64,000 nt of DNA from JBBDRJ01 sp963766295 (GCA_963766295.1 CAVXYW010000002.1:1550001-1614000), one strand, 5' to 3'; positions 55,373 to 63,445 are shown, counted from the first letter of the stretch. Notes: a model not told the origin generated them from the sequence alone. A program made the numbers and translations.

Positions 55373-56431
55373 CTAGCTGCCCGAGATCTCACGGTCGTGC
55401 GCAGCCGCGCGCGCGGCTTCCAATCGAGTCTTCCTCTCGTGGCGCTTGAGCGCATGATCCAAAAGCGTCGCCACGACTTGCTCGAAGGGCTTCCCCGATG
55501 CTTCCCAAACCCTGGGAAACATGCTCTTTGGCGTGAGGCCGGGAACCGAGTTGATCTCGTTGACGATCAAGGCCTCGGTGGCCGGATCGAGAAAGAAGTC
55601 GACGCGAGCTAATCCTGCGCAACGGGAAGCACGGAACGCACGTACGGCGTAGTCGTTGATCGCGCGCTCGACGGCATCGGGAACGTCGGCCGGGATGCGA
55701 AGCTCCGTCCAATCCCCCAGGTATTTCGCACGGTAATCGTAGAAACCTCCGTCCGGAACGACTTCTCCGACCATGGACACTTGTGGCGGTTCGCCGAGCA
55801 CGCCTACCTCGAGCTCCCGCGAGTAACCCTGCGCTTCGACGAGCACGTCGTCGTCGTGGGTGAGCGCTCGTTCGATGGCATCGACCAACGAGCCGTGTTC
55901 CGTCACCTTCGATATCCCGACGCTGGAACCGAGACGAGCAGGCTTGGCGAAGCACGGATAACCAAGCTTGTCCACGGCCTGCGTTATCTCCTTAGCCGAC
56001 GACGACCATTCATCACGGTCGAACGCGACGAAATCGACGACCGGGAGCCCGGCCTCGGAGAACAAACGCTTGTGCGTGATCTTGTTCATGCCAACGGCTG
56101 AGCCTTCGACGCCGGCGCCGACGTAGGGCAGATCGGCGAGCTCGAAGAGCCCTTGCACCGATCCGTCCTCTCCGTACGGTCCGTGCAGAACTGGGAACGC
56201 AACGTCTACGTCCTTTTCTCGGGGGTCGGGTTCAAGAAGGTAGGGCTCCCCCGTCTCCGGGATGCGGTCGCCGTCGTCGGGAAGTGCGCGTATCCATCTC
56301 CCTTCTCGCGAGATGCCGACGCCGACGACGTCGTGGTCCAGCCGCTTCAATGCATCGACCACGGCGCGAGCGGAGATCACGGACACTTCGTGCTCGCCGG
56401 AGCGGCCCCCGAACAGGACGAGGACGCGCAC
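55373..56431 (-). CDS. ddl: D-alanine-D-alanine ligase
   Basis: ATP-grasp ligase of 352 residues that makes the D-Ala-D-Ala dipeptide for peptidoglycan. Blocks seen are VLFGGRSGEHEVSVISARAV at the N-terminus, FPVLHGPYGEDGSVQGLFEL, CFAKPARLGSSVGISKV and INSVPGLTPKSMFP. GTG 56431 shares one base with the stop of the receiver-like gene (TAGTG). In Mycobacterium ddl is followed by gpsA, then fbiD; here a small receiver-like gene takes the gpsA slot. Confidence 0.95.
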   Translation of the reverse strand: MRVLVLFGGRSGEHEVSVISARAVVDALKRLDHDVVGVGISREGRWIRALPDDGDRIPETGEPYLLEPDPREKDVDVAFPVLHGPYGEDGSVQGLFELADLPYVGAGVEGSAVGMNKITHKRLFSEAGLPVVDFVAFDRDEWSSSAKEITQAVDKLGYPCFAKPARLGSSVGISKVTEHGSLVDAIERALTHDDDVLVEAQGYSRELEVGVLGEPPQVSMVGEVVPDGGFYDYRAKYLGDWTELRIPADVPDAVERAINDYAVRAFRASRCAGLARVDFFLDPATEALIVNEINSVPGLTPKSMFPRVWEASGKPFEQVVATLLDHALKRHERKTRLEAARAAAHDREISGS

Positions 56432-56748
56432 TATCGCTCGATCACGTGGCGGACTCGCGCCACGACTTCCTCGGCCGGAGAAGGAACGGCGATGACGTCG
56501 GCGAACCGCCCGATGTTTTCGAGCTCGACGGTGCCACCGCGTCGAGACAGAAGGATCAGGTGCTTTGGTCCGGCATCGGCAAGGGAGGTCGCCGACGACT
56601 CGTCGGCGATCAACAGGTCGGCGCTACGGAGCTCGGGAGCAGCGGGATCAGCCTCGGGAAGCACTACGACTGAGAATCCCGCAGATCCGAGCACACCCGC
56701 CAGCCATTCGGTTGCTTCTGCGTCAGCGGCCGAGAGAACGATTCGCAT
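56431..56748 (-). CDS. short receiver-like protein
   Basis: Protein of 105 residues (112 if ATG 56769 is used). The N-terminus MRIVLSAADAEATEWLAGVL and the central ADLLIADESSAT look like beta strands 1 and 3 of a CheY-type receiver, with Asp at the usual phosphoacceptor place. RFADVIAVPSPAEEVVARV matches the end of the fold. The acidic pocket after strand 1 is poor, so phosphorylation is doubtful. It is coupled to ddl by a TAGTG junction. Function unknown. Confidence 0.5.
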   Translation of the reverse strand: MRIVLSAADAEATEWLAGVLGSAGFSVVVLPEADPAAPELRSADLLIADESSATSLADAGPKHLILLSRRGGTVELENIGRFADVIAVPSPAEEVVARVRHVIER

Positions 56749-56763
56749 CGCGTCTATCGTTAC

Positions 56764-56811
56764 AGACATGTTCCCGAAGGCACCGGTTCTTGCATAGAGA
56801 CATGTTCCCGG
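56764..56811. repeat. direct repeat in the divergent cofC promoter
   Basis: AGACATGTTCCCG occurs at 56764-56776 and at 56799-56811, 35 bases apart. The second copy contains the cofC start codon, and the first overlaps the alternative ATG of the receiver-like gene on the other strand. It could be a paired operator or a small duplication. Confidence 0.4.
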
Positions 56812-57362
56812 CCGCTCTCGTTCCCGTACGCATCTCCCCGACCGCCAAGCGCCGTCTGGCACACGTGATCGGCCCCCAGGAGCGCATGGCTTTCGTCAGG
56901 CGAAGCTTCGACCACGTCTCGGCTGCGTTGCAATCGGCTGGATGCCGGGTGATCGCCCTTACACCGGAGCCCATCGATGCGCCACCGGAGATCGACATTT
57001 GGCTGGACGAGGCTCCCGGCTTGAATCGCGCCGTGGCGGCGGCTTCGCGAAAGCTAGGCGCTCCCGCTTTGGTGGTCCATGCCGACCTGCCTTGGCTAAC
57101 CGATCACGACGTGCGCACGCTCATCGAGACCAACGCCGATGTCGTCATCGCACGCGCCAAGGACGGCGGAACCACGGGATTGCTCATGCGCAAACTCATT
57201 ACGCCCGCGTACGGGCCCGGGTCGGCTTTGCGCCACGCGCAGATCGCGCGTGGCTTGGGATTATCGGCGCTCGTCGTCGACATCCCGGGGTTCGCCCGAG
57301 ATGTCGACGACCCACGCGCCCTTACCGCTTCTTCTTCCGCTTTCCTGAAACGGCTTGCTTGA
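56802..57362 (+). CDS. cofC: phosphoenolpyruvate/2-phospho-L-lactate guanylyltransferase
   Basis: Coenzyme F420 enzyme (CofC/FbiD) of 186 residues that activates phosphoenolpyruvate or phospholactate with GTP. Family blocks are ALVPVRISPTAKRRLAHVIG at the N-terminus, LVVHADLPWLTDHDV, RAKDGGTTGLLM and YGPGSALRHAQIA. The start is ATG 56802. Its last 41 bases overlap the convergent HU gene. F420 use agrees with an actinobacterial host. Confidence 0.88.
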   Translation: MFPAALVPVRISPTAKRRLAHVIGPQERMAFVRRSFDHVSAALQSAGCRVIALTPEPIDAPPEIDIWLDEAPGLNRAVAAASRKLGAPALVVHADLPWLTDHDVRTLIETNADVVIARAKDGGTTGLLMRKLITPAYGPGSALRHAQIARGLGLSALVVDIPGFARDVDDPRALTASSSAFLKRLA

Positions 57363-57615
57363 ACTCGGACCCCGCCTTGAAAGCAGGCACTGAAGTGGCC
57401 GGGATCTTGATCTTCGCTCCCGTCTGAGGGTTGCGTGCCGTGCGCGGCGCACGAGCACGCTTCTCGAACGTGCCGAAACCGGGAAGCGAAACCTTCTCTC
57501 CCTTGGCCACGGAACGCTTGATGGCATCGATGACCGCATCGACTGCTTCGGTCGCGACGCGCTTGGACAGATCGGCGTCGGCTGACACCTGAGCGATCAG
57601 ATCGCCCTTATTCAT
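57322..57615 (-). CDS. hup: HU-family DNA-binding protein
   Basis: Nucleoid protein of 97 residues. It starts MNKGDLIAQVSADADLSKRV at ATG 57615 with AAAGGAG seven bases upstream. The DNA-binding arm GFGTFEKRARAPRTARNPQTG is intact, and the protein ends in GKRKKKR. The tail is short compared with the long Lys/Ala tail of mycobacterial HupB. The gene order cofC then HU recalls the fbiD-hupB region of Mycobacterium. The 3' end overlaps cofC by 41 bases. Confidence 0.95.
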   Translation of the reverse strand: MNKGDLIAQVSADADLSKRVATEAVDAVIDAIKRSVAKGEKVSLPGFGTFEKRARAPRTARNPQTGAKIKIPATSVPAFKAGSEFKQAVSGKRKKKR

Positions 57616-57679
57616 GCGGTAGCTCCTTTCGGCGGACAACAGCCGCCAACGATACAGGCGAACGAGGCAAACCGCTAAG

Positions 57680-57752
57680 TACTCCCGACCAGATTTGAAC
57701 TGGCGTCTCCGCCTTGAGAGGGCGGTGTCCTAGGCCCCTAGACGACGGGAGC
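57680..57752 (-). tRNA. tRNA-Glu (CTC)
   Basis: A 73-base cloverleaf on the minus strand. The acceptor arm GCTCCCG pairs with CGGGAGT, the anticodon stem CCGCC/GGCGG encloses loop CTCTCAA giving anticodon CTC, and the T arm is CCAG-TTCAAAT-CTGG. The discriminator is A and CCA is not encoded. It decodes GAG, the preferred Glu codon at this base composition. It lies between HU and the accD-like gene. Confidence 0.95.
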
Positions 57753-57767
57753 AAACCGGCATCAGGC

Positions 57768-57795
57768 TACCCCGAAGCGAAGCGAGGGGCATCGA
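57768..57795. repeat. dispersed intergenic hairpin repeat, copy 3 (diverged)
   Basis: A relative of the 28571 and 33099 elements: TACCCCGAAGCGAAGCGAGG then GGCATCGA. The arms are CCCC and GGGG instead of CCGC and GCGG, a paired change that keeps the stem. A further hairpin GCAGC-GAA-GCTGC follows at 57807-57819 in the same gap, which could act as a terminator for the fatty-acid operon. Confidence 0.45.
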
Positions 57796-57827
57796 TGGTG
57801 CTTCGCAGCGAAGCTGCTAAGCATCAC

Positions 57828-59210
57828 CTACCGCGAAGCGATTGCCAAGGAGAGTCTGGCCCGCGTTGCCGCGGGCTCGATGACTTCGTCGATGAATCCG
57901 TCACGGGCAGCCGGCCACGGCGTGCAGTACTCCTCACGGTAATCCTGCTCGAGCTCGGCTTTCGCGGCATCCGGATCGTCGGCCGCGGCGATCTGTCGCC
58001 GTTCCAAGATCCGTACGGCTCCCGGAGCACCCAGCACGGCGATCTCGGCGCGGGGCCACGCGAACGCATAGTCGGCACCAAGGTCGCGCGCGTTCATGAC
58101 GATGTACGCACCGCCATAGGCCTTGCGCATCACCACCGTTGCCTTGGGAACGCGAGCACTGACGAATGCAGACAAGAAGGACGCACCTGCCGGAATCACG
58201 CCGCCGAGCTCCTGCGCGGTTCCCGGAAGGAACCCCGGCGTGTCGACGAACACCGCAAGCGGAATACCGAACCGATCACACAGCTGGACGAACCACGCGC
58301 CCTTTCGGGACGCCTCCGTGTCGATGGCTCCGGCCAGCGTGTGCGGCTGGTTGGCAACGATGCCGATGACCGATCCCTCCAAACGAGCCCAGCCCACGAC
58401 CATGTTCTTGGCCGAACCGCGCCTCAACTCGAGGAAGGTGCCGTCGTCCACCACTCGATCGAGCACGGCCCGAACGTCGTAGGCAACGCGCGGATCGTCG
58501 GGAACGACCTCGGACGGATCGCCGGTTGGTGGCGTCCACTCGAGCCAGCGAGGAGCTTGATCTCCTACCCGGTCGGGCAACAACGACAACGCTGCGCGAG
58601 TCTGCTCGAGCGCGTGGTCCTCATCGAGGCCGACCAGACTGGCCAATCCCGACCGTGCGGCAACGCCCGCGCCGCCCAACTGCTCGACGCTCACGTCCTC
58701 ACCTGTCACTTCGCGAACCACATCGGGACCGGTTAGGAACATGAACGCACCGTGGCGCGGCATGACCACTAGATCCATCAACGCCGGACCGTAAGCGGCA
58801 CCGCCGGCACACGGACCGAAGACGAGCGCGATCTGCGGCACTACGTCGCGCAACCGAACGTGACGCGAGAAGATGCGCCCATAACCCGCCAATGCGGCAA
58901 CGCCCTCTTGTATGCGCGCACCGCCCGATCGATGGATGCCGATGATCGGCGCGCCGAAACGTCCCGCGAGATCCAAGACGGCGCAGATCGAGTCCGCGTG
59001 GGCTTCTCCGAGCGATCCACCGAGTACGCCGGGGTTCTGTTCGAAACAGAAAACACGGCGTCCGTCGATCCGGCCCTCACCGCAGACAACGCCGTCGCCA
59101 TCCGGGCCATCGGAGATCCGCAGCGATCGCACGTTTGAACGGATCGGGACGAAGCTGTCGGCGTCGAGCAAACGCTCGAGGACTTCAGCCTCAGGCGGCG
59201 CGATGGTCAC
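57828..59210 (-). CDS. accD: acyl-CoA carboxylase carboxyltransferase (beta) subunit
   Basis: Carboxyltransferase of 460 residues with two crotonase-like halves. It shows IIGIHRSGGARIQEGVAAL with GPCAGGAAYGPALMD in the first, and VFVDTPGFLPGTAQELGGVI with MRKAYGGAYIVMNARDLGAD in the second. The size matches actinobacterial AccD/PccB rather than zinc-finger AccD. Placed last in the fab operon, it should supply malonyl-CoA, working with a biotinylated alpha subunit encoded elsewhere. The stop of the upstream reductase lies two bases before ATG 59210. Confidence 0.92.
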   Translation of the reverse strand: MTIAPPEAEVLERLLDADSFVPIRSNVRSLRISDGPDGDGVVCGEGRIDGRRVFCFEQNPGVLGGSLGEAHADSICAVLDLAGRFGAPIIGIHRSGGARIQEGVAALAGYGRIFSRHVRLRDVVPQIALVFGPCAGGAAYGPALMDLVVMPRHGAFMFLTGPDVVREVTGEDVSVEQLGGAGVAARSGLASLVGLDEDHALEQTRAALSLLPDRVGDQAPRWLEWTPPTGDPSEVVPDDPRVAYDVRAVLDRVVDDGTFLELRRGSAKNMVVGWARLEGSVIGIVANQPHTLAGAIDTEASRKGAWFVQLCDRFGIPLAVFVDTPGFLPGTAQELGGVIPAGASFLSAFVSARVPKATVVMRKAYGGAYIVMNARDLGADYAFAWPRAEIAVLGAPGAVRILERRQIAAADDPDAAKAELEQDYREEYCTPWPAARDGFIDEVIEPAATRARLSLAIASR

Positions 59211-59212
59211 GT

Positions 59213-59947
59213 CTAAGCCAGCAACGACGAGCCACCGTCGATGACGAGGATCTGCCCGCGGATCATGTCCGCGGCCGGTGAACAGAGGAAAGCAACGGAT
59301 TCGGCAACCTCATCCGGTGTGACCAATCGGCCGACGGGCGTGCGCTGCACAGCCTCACCGAGCAACTCATCGCGATTGGGGAAGTGCGTCAGCGCGTCCG
59401 TGTCGACAACGCCAGGCGAAACCGCGTTGACGCGAACCCTGGGGCCCAACTCGACGGCGAGGTAGCGAACGAGCGATTCCAGCGCGGCTTTGGATGCACC
59501 GACCGCTCCGTATCCCGGCAAGACATGTGTCGATCCTGCGGACGTGAGCGCGACGATGCTGCCGCCGTCCGGCATCAGCTGAGCAGCTCGCTGGGCGCCG
59601 AATAGGAAGCCGCGCGCGTTGACGTTCATCGTCCAGTCCCATCCACGGGCATCGACTTCGGACAATGGACGAAGCACTCCGGATGCCGCGTTCGAAATGA
59701 AGACGTTCAGGGAGCCGAACACCTCACCAACGGTGTCGAACGCCTTGGAGATGGAGTCGAGATCACCCGTGTGAACCTTCACCGGCAGCGCTTTCACGCC
59801 GAGCCCCTCGAGCTCCGTGCAAACAGCTTCCGCCTTCGAGCGATTCCGGAAGAATCCGACGGCTATCGAGGTGTCCTCGGACGCGAAGCGAAGCGCGGTG
59901 GCACGGCCGATGCCGCGCGACGCTCCTGTTATGAATGCGGTTCTCAC
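59213..59947 (-). CDS. fabL: enoyl-ACP reductase III, FabL type
   Basis: Short-chain dehydrogenase of about 244 residues, from GTG 59947 in a GTGA overlap with fabF. The cofactor motif is FITGASRGIGRATALRFA. Segments shared with Bacillus FabL are striking: FISNAASGVLRPLSEVD, WDWTMNVNA, SPGVVDTDALTHFPNRDEL, and ADMIRGQILVIDGGSSLL at the end. Catalytic Tyr and Lys are in GYGAVGASKAALESL. It would close the elongation cycle by reducing enoyl-ACP with NADPH. A 3-oxoacyl reductase role is the main alternative, but the operon already has fabG. Confidence 0.83.
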   Translation of the reverse strand: MRTAFITGASRGIGRATALRFASEDTSIAVGFFRNRSKAEAVCTELEGLGVKALPVKVHTGDLDSISKAFDTVGEVFGSLNVFISNAASGVLRPLSEVDARGWDWTMNVNARGFLFGAQRAAQLMPDGGSIVALTSAGSTHVLPGYGAVGASKAALESLVRYLAVELGPRVRVNAVSPGVVDTDALTHFPNRDELLGEAVQRTPVGRLVTPDEVAESVAFLCSPAADMIRGQILVIDGGSSLLA

Positions 59948-61185
59948 GACGCCCGCTTGAAGACCAGACATGCGTTGTGTCCGCCGAACCCGAACGAGTT
60001 GGACAACGCGAAGTCGACACGCTCATCACGTGCGCGATTCGGGATGTAGTCCAGATCACACTCGGGGTCCGAGGTCTCCTGATTGATGGTCGGAGGGAGC
60101 GTTCCGGTGGTCAGTGCGAGCACCGAGAACACGGCCTCGATCGCGCCAGCGGCTCCGGTGAGATGACCGGTCGCAGACTTCGTCGAGGACACGGGCGGAG
60201 CTTCTGCTCCGAAAACCTTTCGGATCGCCATCGACTCCACCCGATCGTTGAAAGGAGTTGAGGTTCCGTGGGCGTTGATGTAACCAATGGCCGCAGAATC
60301 GACACCGGCATCGGCGATGGCCGACGTCATCGCGGCCACAGCGCCAGCACCTTCTGGGTCTGGCTGTGTTAAGTGGAACGCGTCCGACGTTGCTCCGTAG
60401 CCGACGAGCTCGGCCAGGATCTCAGCCTCACGCTTTTCGGCCGATTCCCAATCCTCGAGCACGACAACAGCGGCTCCTTCGGCGATAACGAAACCGTCAC
60501 GATCAGCGTCGAACGGACGCGAAGCCTTTTCGGGTTCGTCATTGCGACGAGAGAGCGCACCCATGCACGCGAAGGCACCGAAGGCGAGCGGTGTGATCGG
60601 AGCTTCCGATCCGCCGGCGAGGATCGCATCCGCCCGTCCGGTCCGGATCATGTGCACCGCCTCGCCGATGGCGTGAGCCCCCGTTGCGCACGCGGACACA
60701 GGCGCGTAGTTCGGTCCATGGGCGCTGAGGCGCATAGCGATCGCACCGGCAGCACCATTGATCATCAGCAACGGCACCGTGAAAGGGCTCATCTTGCTCG
60801 GCCCCCGTTCGAGAAGTGTGCGGTGCTGCTCCTCGAGCGTCGCGATACCGCCGATGCCCGAACCGAGAACGACCCCGACGCGATCGTTCGCGTAAGGAAG
60901 CGAACTTCCCCATCCGGCGCGCTCGACTGCTTCCAGTGCCGCGGCTACGCCGAACTGCGTGAAGCGGTCGGAGCGGCGCGCATCACGCTGCTCCATGAAA
61001 TCAACTGGGTCGAAGTCGTCGACTTCCGCGGCGATCTTCGTCCCGTAGTCGGTTATGTCGAATCGCGTTACAGGTCCCACTCCAGAACGGCCCGAAACCA
61101 GGCCCTTCCACGTCGCCTCGGCCCCTACGCCGAGGGGCGAGACGGCGCCGACACCTGTAACGGCGACGCGCCGTAAGGAGCTCAC
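59944..61185 (-). CDS. fabF: 3-oxoacyl-ACP synthase II
   Basis: Condensing enzyme of 413 residues. The catalytic Cys is in PVSACATGAHAIGEAVHMI near 165, and the two His are in YINAHGTSTPFND and STKSATGHLTGAAGAIEA. FGFGGHNACLVFKR ends the protein. The N-terminus RRVAVTGVGAVSPLGVGAEA is typical. GTG 61185 overlaps the acpP stop in a GTGA. It elongates acyl-ACP with malonyl-ACP. Confidence 0.96.
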   Translation of the reverse strand: MSSLRRVAVTGVGAVSPLGVGAEATWKGLVSGRSGVGPVTRFDITDYGTKIAAEVDDFDPVDFMEQRDARRSDRFTQFGVAAALEAVERAGWGSSLPYANDRVGVVLGSGIGGIATLEEQHRTLLERGPSKMSPFTVPLLMINGAAGAIAMRLSAHGPNYAPVSACATGAHAIGEAVHMIRTGRADAILAGGSEAPITPLAFGAFACMGALSRRNDEPEKASRPFDADRDGFVIAEGAAVVVLEDWESAEKREAEILAELVGYGATSDAFHLTQPDPEGAGAVAAMTSAIADAGVDSAAIGYINAHGTSTPFNDRVESMAIRKVFGAEAPPVSSTKSATGHLTGAAGAIEAVFSVLALTTGTLPPTINQETSDPECDLDYIPNRARDERVDFALSNSFGFGGHNACLVFKRAS

Positions 61186-61442
61186 GACTTATCGAGCTTG
61201 GAGAGGACGATGTCGATGATGCTGTCGATCGTTGTGACCTCTTTGAGGTCTTCTTCTTCGAGGTCGATCGAGTAAGCGTCCTCGATCTTCACCGAAAGCT
61301 CCACGAGGTCTAGGGAGTCGAGACCAAGCACGTCGTAGCTCGTCTCAACCTTGACGCTTTCGGGATCGACTTCGAACCCCTTCAACTCTTCGCGGATCGT
61401 CTCCAAGACGTGTTCGCGCGATACTGCAGTCTTCTCAGTCAT
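61182..61442 (-). CDS. acpP: acyl carrier protein 2
   Basis: Acyl carrier protein of 86 residues inside the fab operon, with the modified Ser in GLDSLDLVELSVKIED near residue 43. It differs clearly from the copy at 27307-27552, with a longer N-terminus and TIDSIIDIV instead of TVKDAVDFV. It is probably the main carrier of fatty-acid synthesis. It lies 19 bases after fabG, with an AAAGGAGAAG ribosome site. Confidence 0.94.
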   Translation of the reverse strand: MTEKTAVSREHVLETIREELKGFEVDPESVKVETSYDVLGLDSLDLVELSVKIEDAYSIDLEEEDLKEVTTIDSIIDIVLSKLDKS

Positions 61443-61461
61443 GTGCTTCTCCTTTCCTTCT

Positions 61462-62193
61462 TTAGGCGGTCATGCCGCCGTCGACACACAGCACTTGTCC
61501 AGTGACTGCCGCTGCTTCCTCGGAGACGAGGAACGCAACGGCGGCCGCTACTTCATCCGCCTCGACCGGACGGCGGATCGGCGTGGCCTTCGCGAGCTCT
61601 TCGAAACTGGGGAGCTCTTCGGTAAGAGACGTCTTCACCAAGCCAGGCGCGACGGCGTTCACCGTGACCCCGCGCCTTGCTACTTCGAGAGCCAGCGACT
61701 TCGTCATACCGATCAGTCCGGCTTTCGCCGCCGCGTAGTTCGACTGTCCGGCGTTTCCCTTGACGCCGACAACAGATGCGACGTTGACGATGCGTCCCCA
61801 ACGCGAAGCCAGCATCCTTTTGAGTGCGCGCTTGGACGCCAGGAACGGACCCTCGAGGTTCGTCCCCATGACGTCGTCCCAATCTTCGCTCGTCATCATC
61901 GCCACCAACCCGTCGCGTCGGATCCCCGCGTTGTTCACGAGCACGAGAACTGGAGCGATCTGCTCAGCGGCTGAGAACGCCTCGTCAACGCCGGCAGCTT
62001 TCGAGACATCGCCGTACGCGAGTACTGCTTCGCCCCCCGCTTCCTCGATCTCGGAAACGACTGCTTTCGCTCCGACCTCGTCTGAGCGGTAGTTGACCGC
62101 TACCGGCCAGCCGTCCTTGGCCAACCTGATCGCTATGGAGCGTCCGATCCCGCGGGACGCACCGGTCACGAGCGCCGATCCGCGCGCCGTCAC
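61462..62193 (-). CDS. fabG: 3-oxoacyl-ACP reductase
   Basis: NADPH-dependent reductase of 243 residues from GTG 62193, overlapping the fabH stop (GTGA). The cofactor motif is ALVTGASRGIGRSIAIRLA, then LVNNAGIRRDGLVAMMTSED. The Ser/Tyr/Lys set is in NVASVVGVKGNAGQSNYAAA followed by KAGLIG. VNAVAPGLVKTSL and GQVLCVDGGM complete the FabG pattern. It reduces 3-oxoacyl-ACP in each elongation round. Confidence 0.94.
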   Translation of the reverse strand: MTARGSALVTGASRGIGRSIAIRLAKDGWPVAVNYRSDEVGAKAVVSEIEEAGGEAVLAYGDVSKAAGVDEAFSAAEQIAPVLVLVNNAGIRRDGLVAMMTSEDWDDVMGTNLEGPFLASKRALKRMLASRWGRIVNVASVVGVKGNAGQSNYAAAKAGLIGMTKSLALEVARRGVTVNAVAPGLVKTSLTEELPSFEELAKATPIRRPVEADEVAAAVAFLVSEEAAAVTGQVLCVDGGMTA

Positions 62194-63173
62194 ATCGCAC
62201 CCCAGGTAAGTAGTCCTGCTCCCCAAGAGAAACCGGCGCCGAACGCAACTATCAGGACGCGCATCCCGTCGGCCAATCGGCCCGAAGAGCAGGCTTCAGT
62301 CAGTGCGATCGGGATCGAAGCGGCGGAATTGTTGCCGTAACTCGCGATGTTGTCTACAACTTGCTCGTTTTTCAGTCCGAGTCGCTGGGCAACGGTGCGC
62401 ACGATGCGAGCGTTGGCTTGATGCGCGACGACTAAGTCGACGCTATCGAGCGGTTCGTCACCGAGAACCTCACGTGCAGCTTCGGTCATGCGGTCGCACG
62501 CGTGCTTGTAGACGTCCTGACCATTCATGTGGACTGCGTGACCGTTCTCCGCGATCGTTTCGCTATCGGCCGGATGCGCCGAGCCTCCGGCCGGGATCCA
62601 CAGCCATTCGGCCTTGGAACCGTCGCAGCCCAGCACAAAGGGACCAATGCGTGATCCAGATTCGCTCGGCCCGACAACGACGGCGCCCGCACCGTCCCCG
62701 AACAGGACGGCCGTTGTGCGATCGGAGTAATTGATAAAGCGGCTCAAAGTGTCGGCGCCGCACAACAGAACATGTCGGCCGAGTCCGGATTCCACCCAGC
62801 TCGTCGCCACCGCCAAACCCGATACGAATCCGGTGCAACCAGCGTTCAGATCGAAAGCGCCCGCGCGTCCTGCACCAAGCGTCGACTGAACAAGCGGCGC
62901 TGTGCCGGGTACCGGATAGTCGGGTGTGCACGTTGCGACAAGGATCAAATCGAGATCGTCTGGAAGAAGGCCGGCTCGCTTGATCGCCTCGGCGCCGGCG
63001 GCAGCGGCGAATGTCGAAGTCGCTTCTCCATTTTCCGCGATCCGGCGCTCACGGATGCCGGTGCGTGTGCGTATCCACTCGTCGGTTGTGTCGAACATTC
63101 CTTCGAGCTCCGCGTTGGCCAGAACCTTGTCCGGCACGGCCATGCCGTAACCGAGGATCGCGGCGCCGCTCAT
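62190..63173 (-). CDS. fabH: 3-oxoacyl-ACP synthase III
   Basis: Initiating condensing enzyme of 327 residues from ATG 63173. The catalytic Cys lies in FDLNAGCTGFVSGLAVA near 112, His in VAHQANARI near 246, and Asn in IASYGNNSAASIPIAL near 276. It joins acetyl-CoA or a branched primer to malonyl-ACP. ATG 63173 overlaps the stop of the lipoyl-like gene (ATGA). Confidence 0.96.
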   Translation of the reverse strand: MSGAAILGYGMAVPDKVLANAELEGMFDTTDEWIRTRTGIRERRIAENGEATSTFAAAAGAEAIKRAGLLPDDLDLILVATCTPDYPVPGTAPLVQSTLGAGRAGAFDLNAGCTGFVSGLAVATSWVESGLGRHVLLCGADTLSRFINYSDRTTAVLFGDGAGAVVVGPSESGSRIGPFVLGCDGSKAEWLWIPAGGSAHPADSETIAENGHAVHMNGQDVYKHACDRMTEAAREVLGDEPLDSVDLVVAHQANARIVRTVAQRLGLKNEQVVDNIASYGNNSAASIPIALTEACSSGRLADGMRVLIVAFGAGFSWGAGLLTWGAM

Positions 63174-63445
63174 AGCGCTCGCAGATGAACCAGCGGAATG
63201 CCGGGCTCGACCTGCTCGCCGTCCCTTGTGAGATAGGACATGACCCACGCATCACAAGGCGCGCAAACATCACTTCCGCCATCTGCGGACAAAACGCGAC
63301 CCAGGACGGTGCCGGATCTAACGAGTTCACCTTCAGCCGTGAACAAAAGAGGGCCGGCCGGTGTGAACCTTCCGTATCCAGGTGAAACGACGATGCGATC
63401 GGGAAGATCCGTGAGCGCGCTTTCGGAGACGATCTGCGTCGTCAC
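63170..63445 (-). CDS. lipoyl/biotinyl-like domain protein lacking the modified lysine
   Basis: Small protein of 91 residues between fabD and fabH, with four-base overlaps on both sides. The C-terminal part reads VCAPCDAWVMSYLTRDGEQV then EPGIPLVHLRAL, the beta-hairpin pattern of biotinyl/lipoyl domains (AP-x-G-x-V, then DGxxVxxGxPL). The usual MKM tip with its lysine is missing, and there is no lysine at all in the protein. The N-terminal part (RIVVSPGYGRFTPAGPLLFT) looks like a preceding strand pair. It may be a structural partner of the synthase or carboxylase enzymes. Function unknown. Confidence 0.65.
   Translation of the reverse strand: MTTQIVSESALTDLPDRIVVSPGYGRFTPAGPLLFTAEGELVRSGTVLGRVLSADGGSDVCAPCDAWVMSYLTRDGEQVEPGIPLVHLRAL

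Noticed and set aside
56769..56862. N-terminal extension of the receiver-like protein upstream of ATG 56769
   Set aside because: It is Arg-rich, overlaps the cofC start on the other strand and lacks homology-like features.
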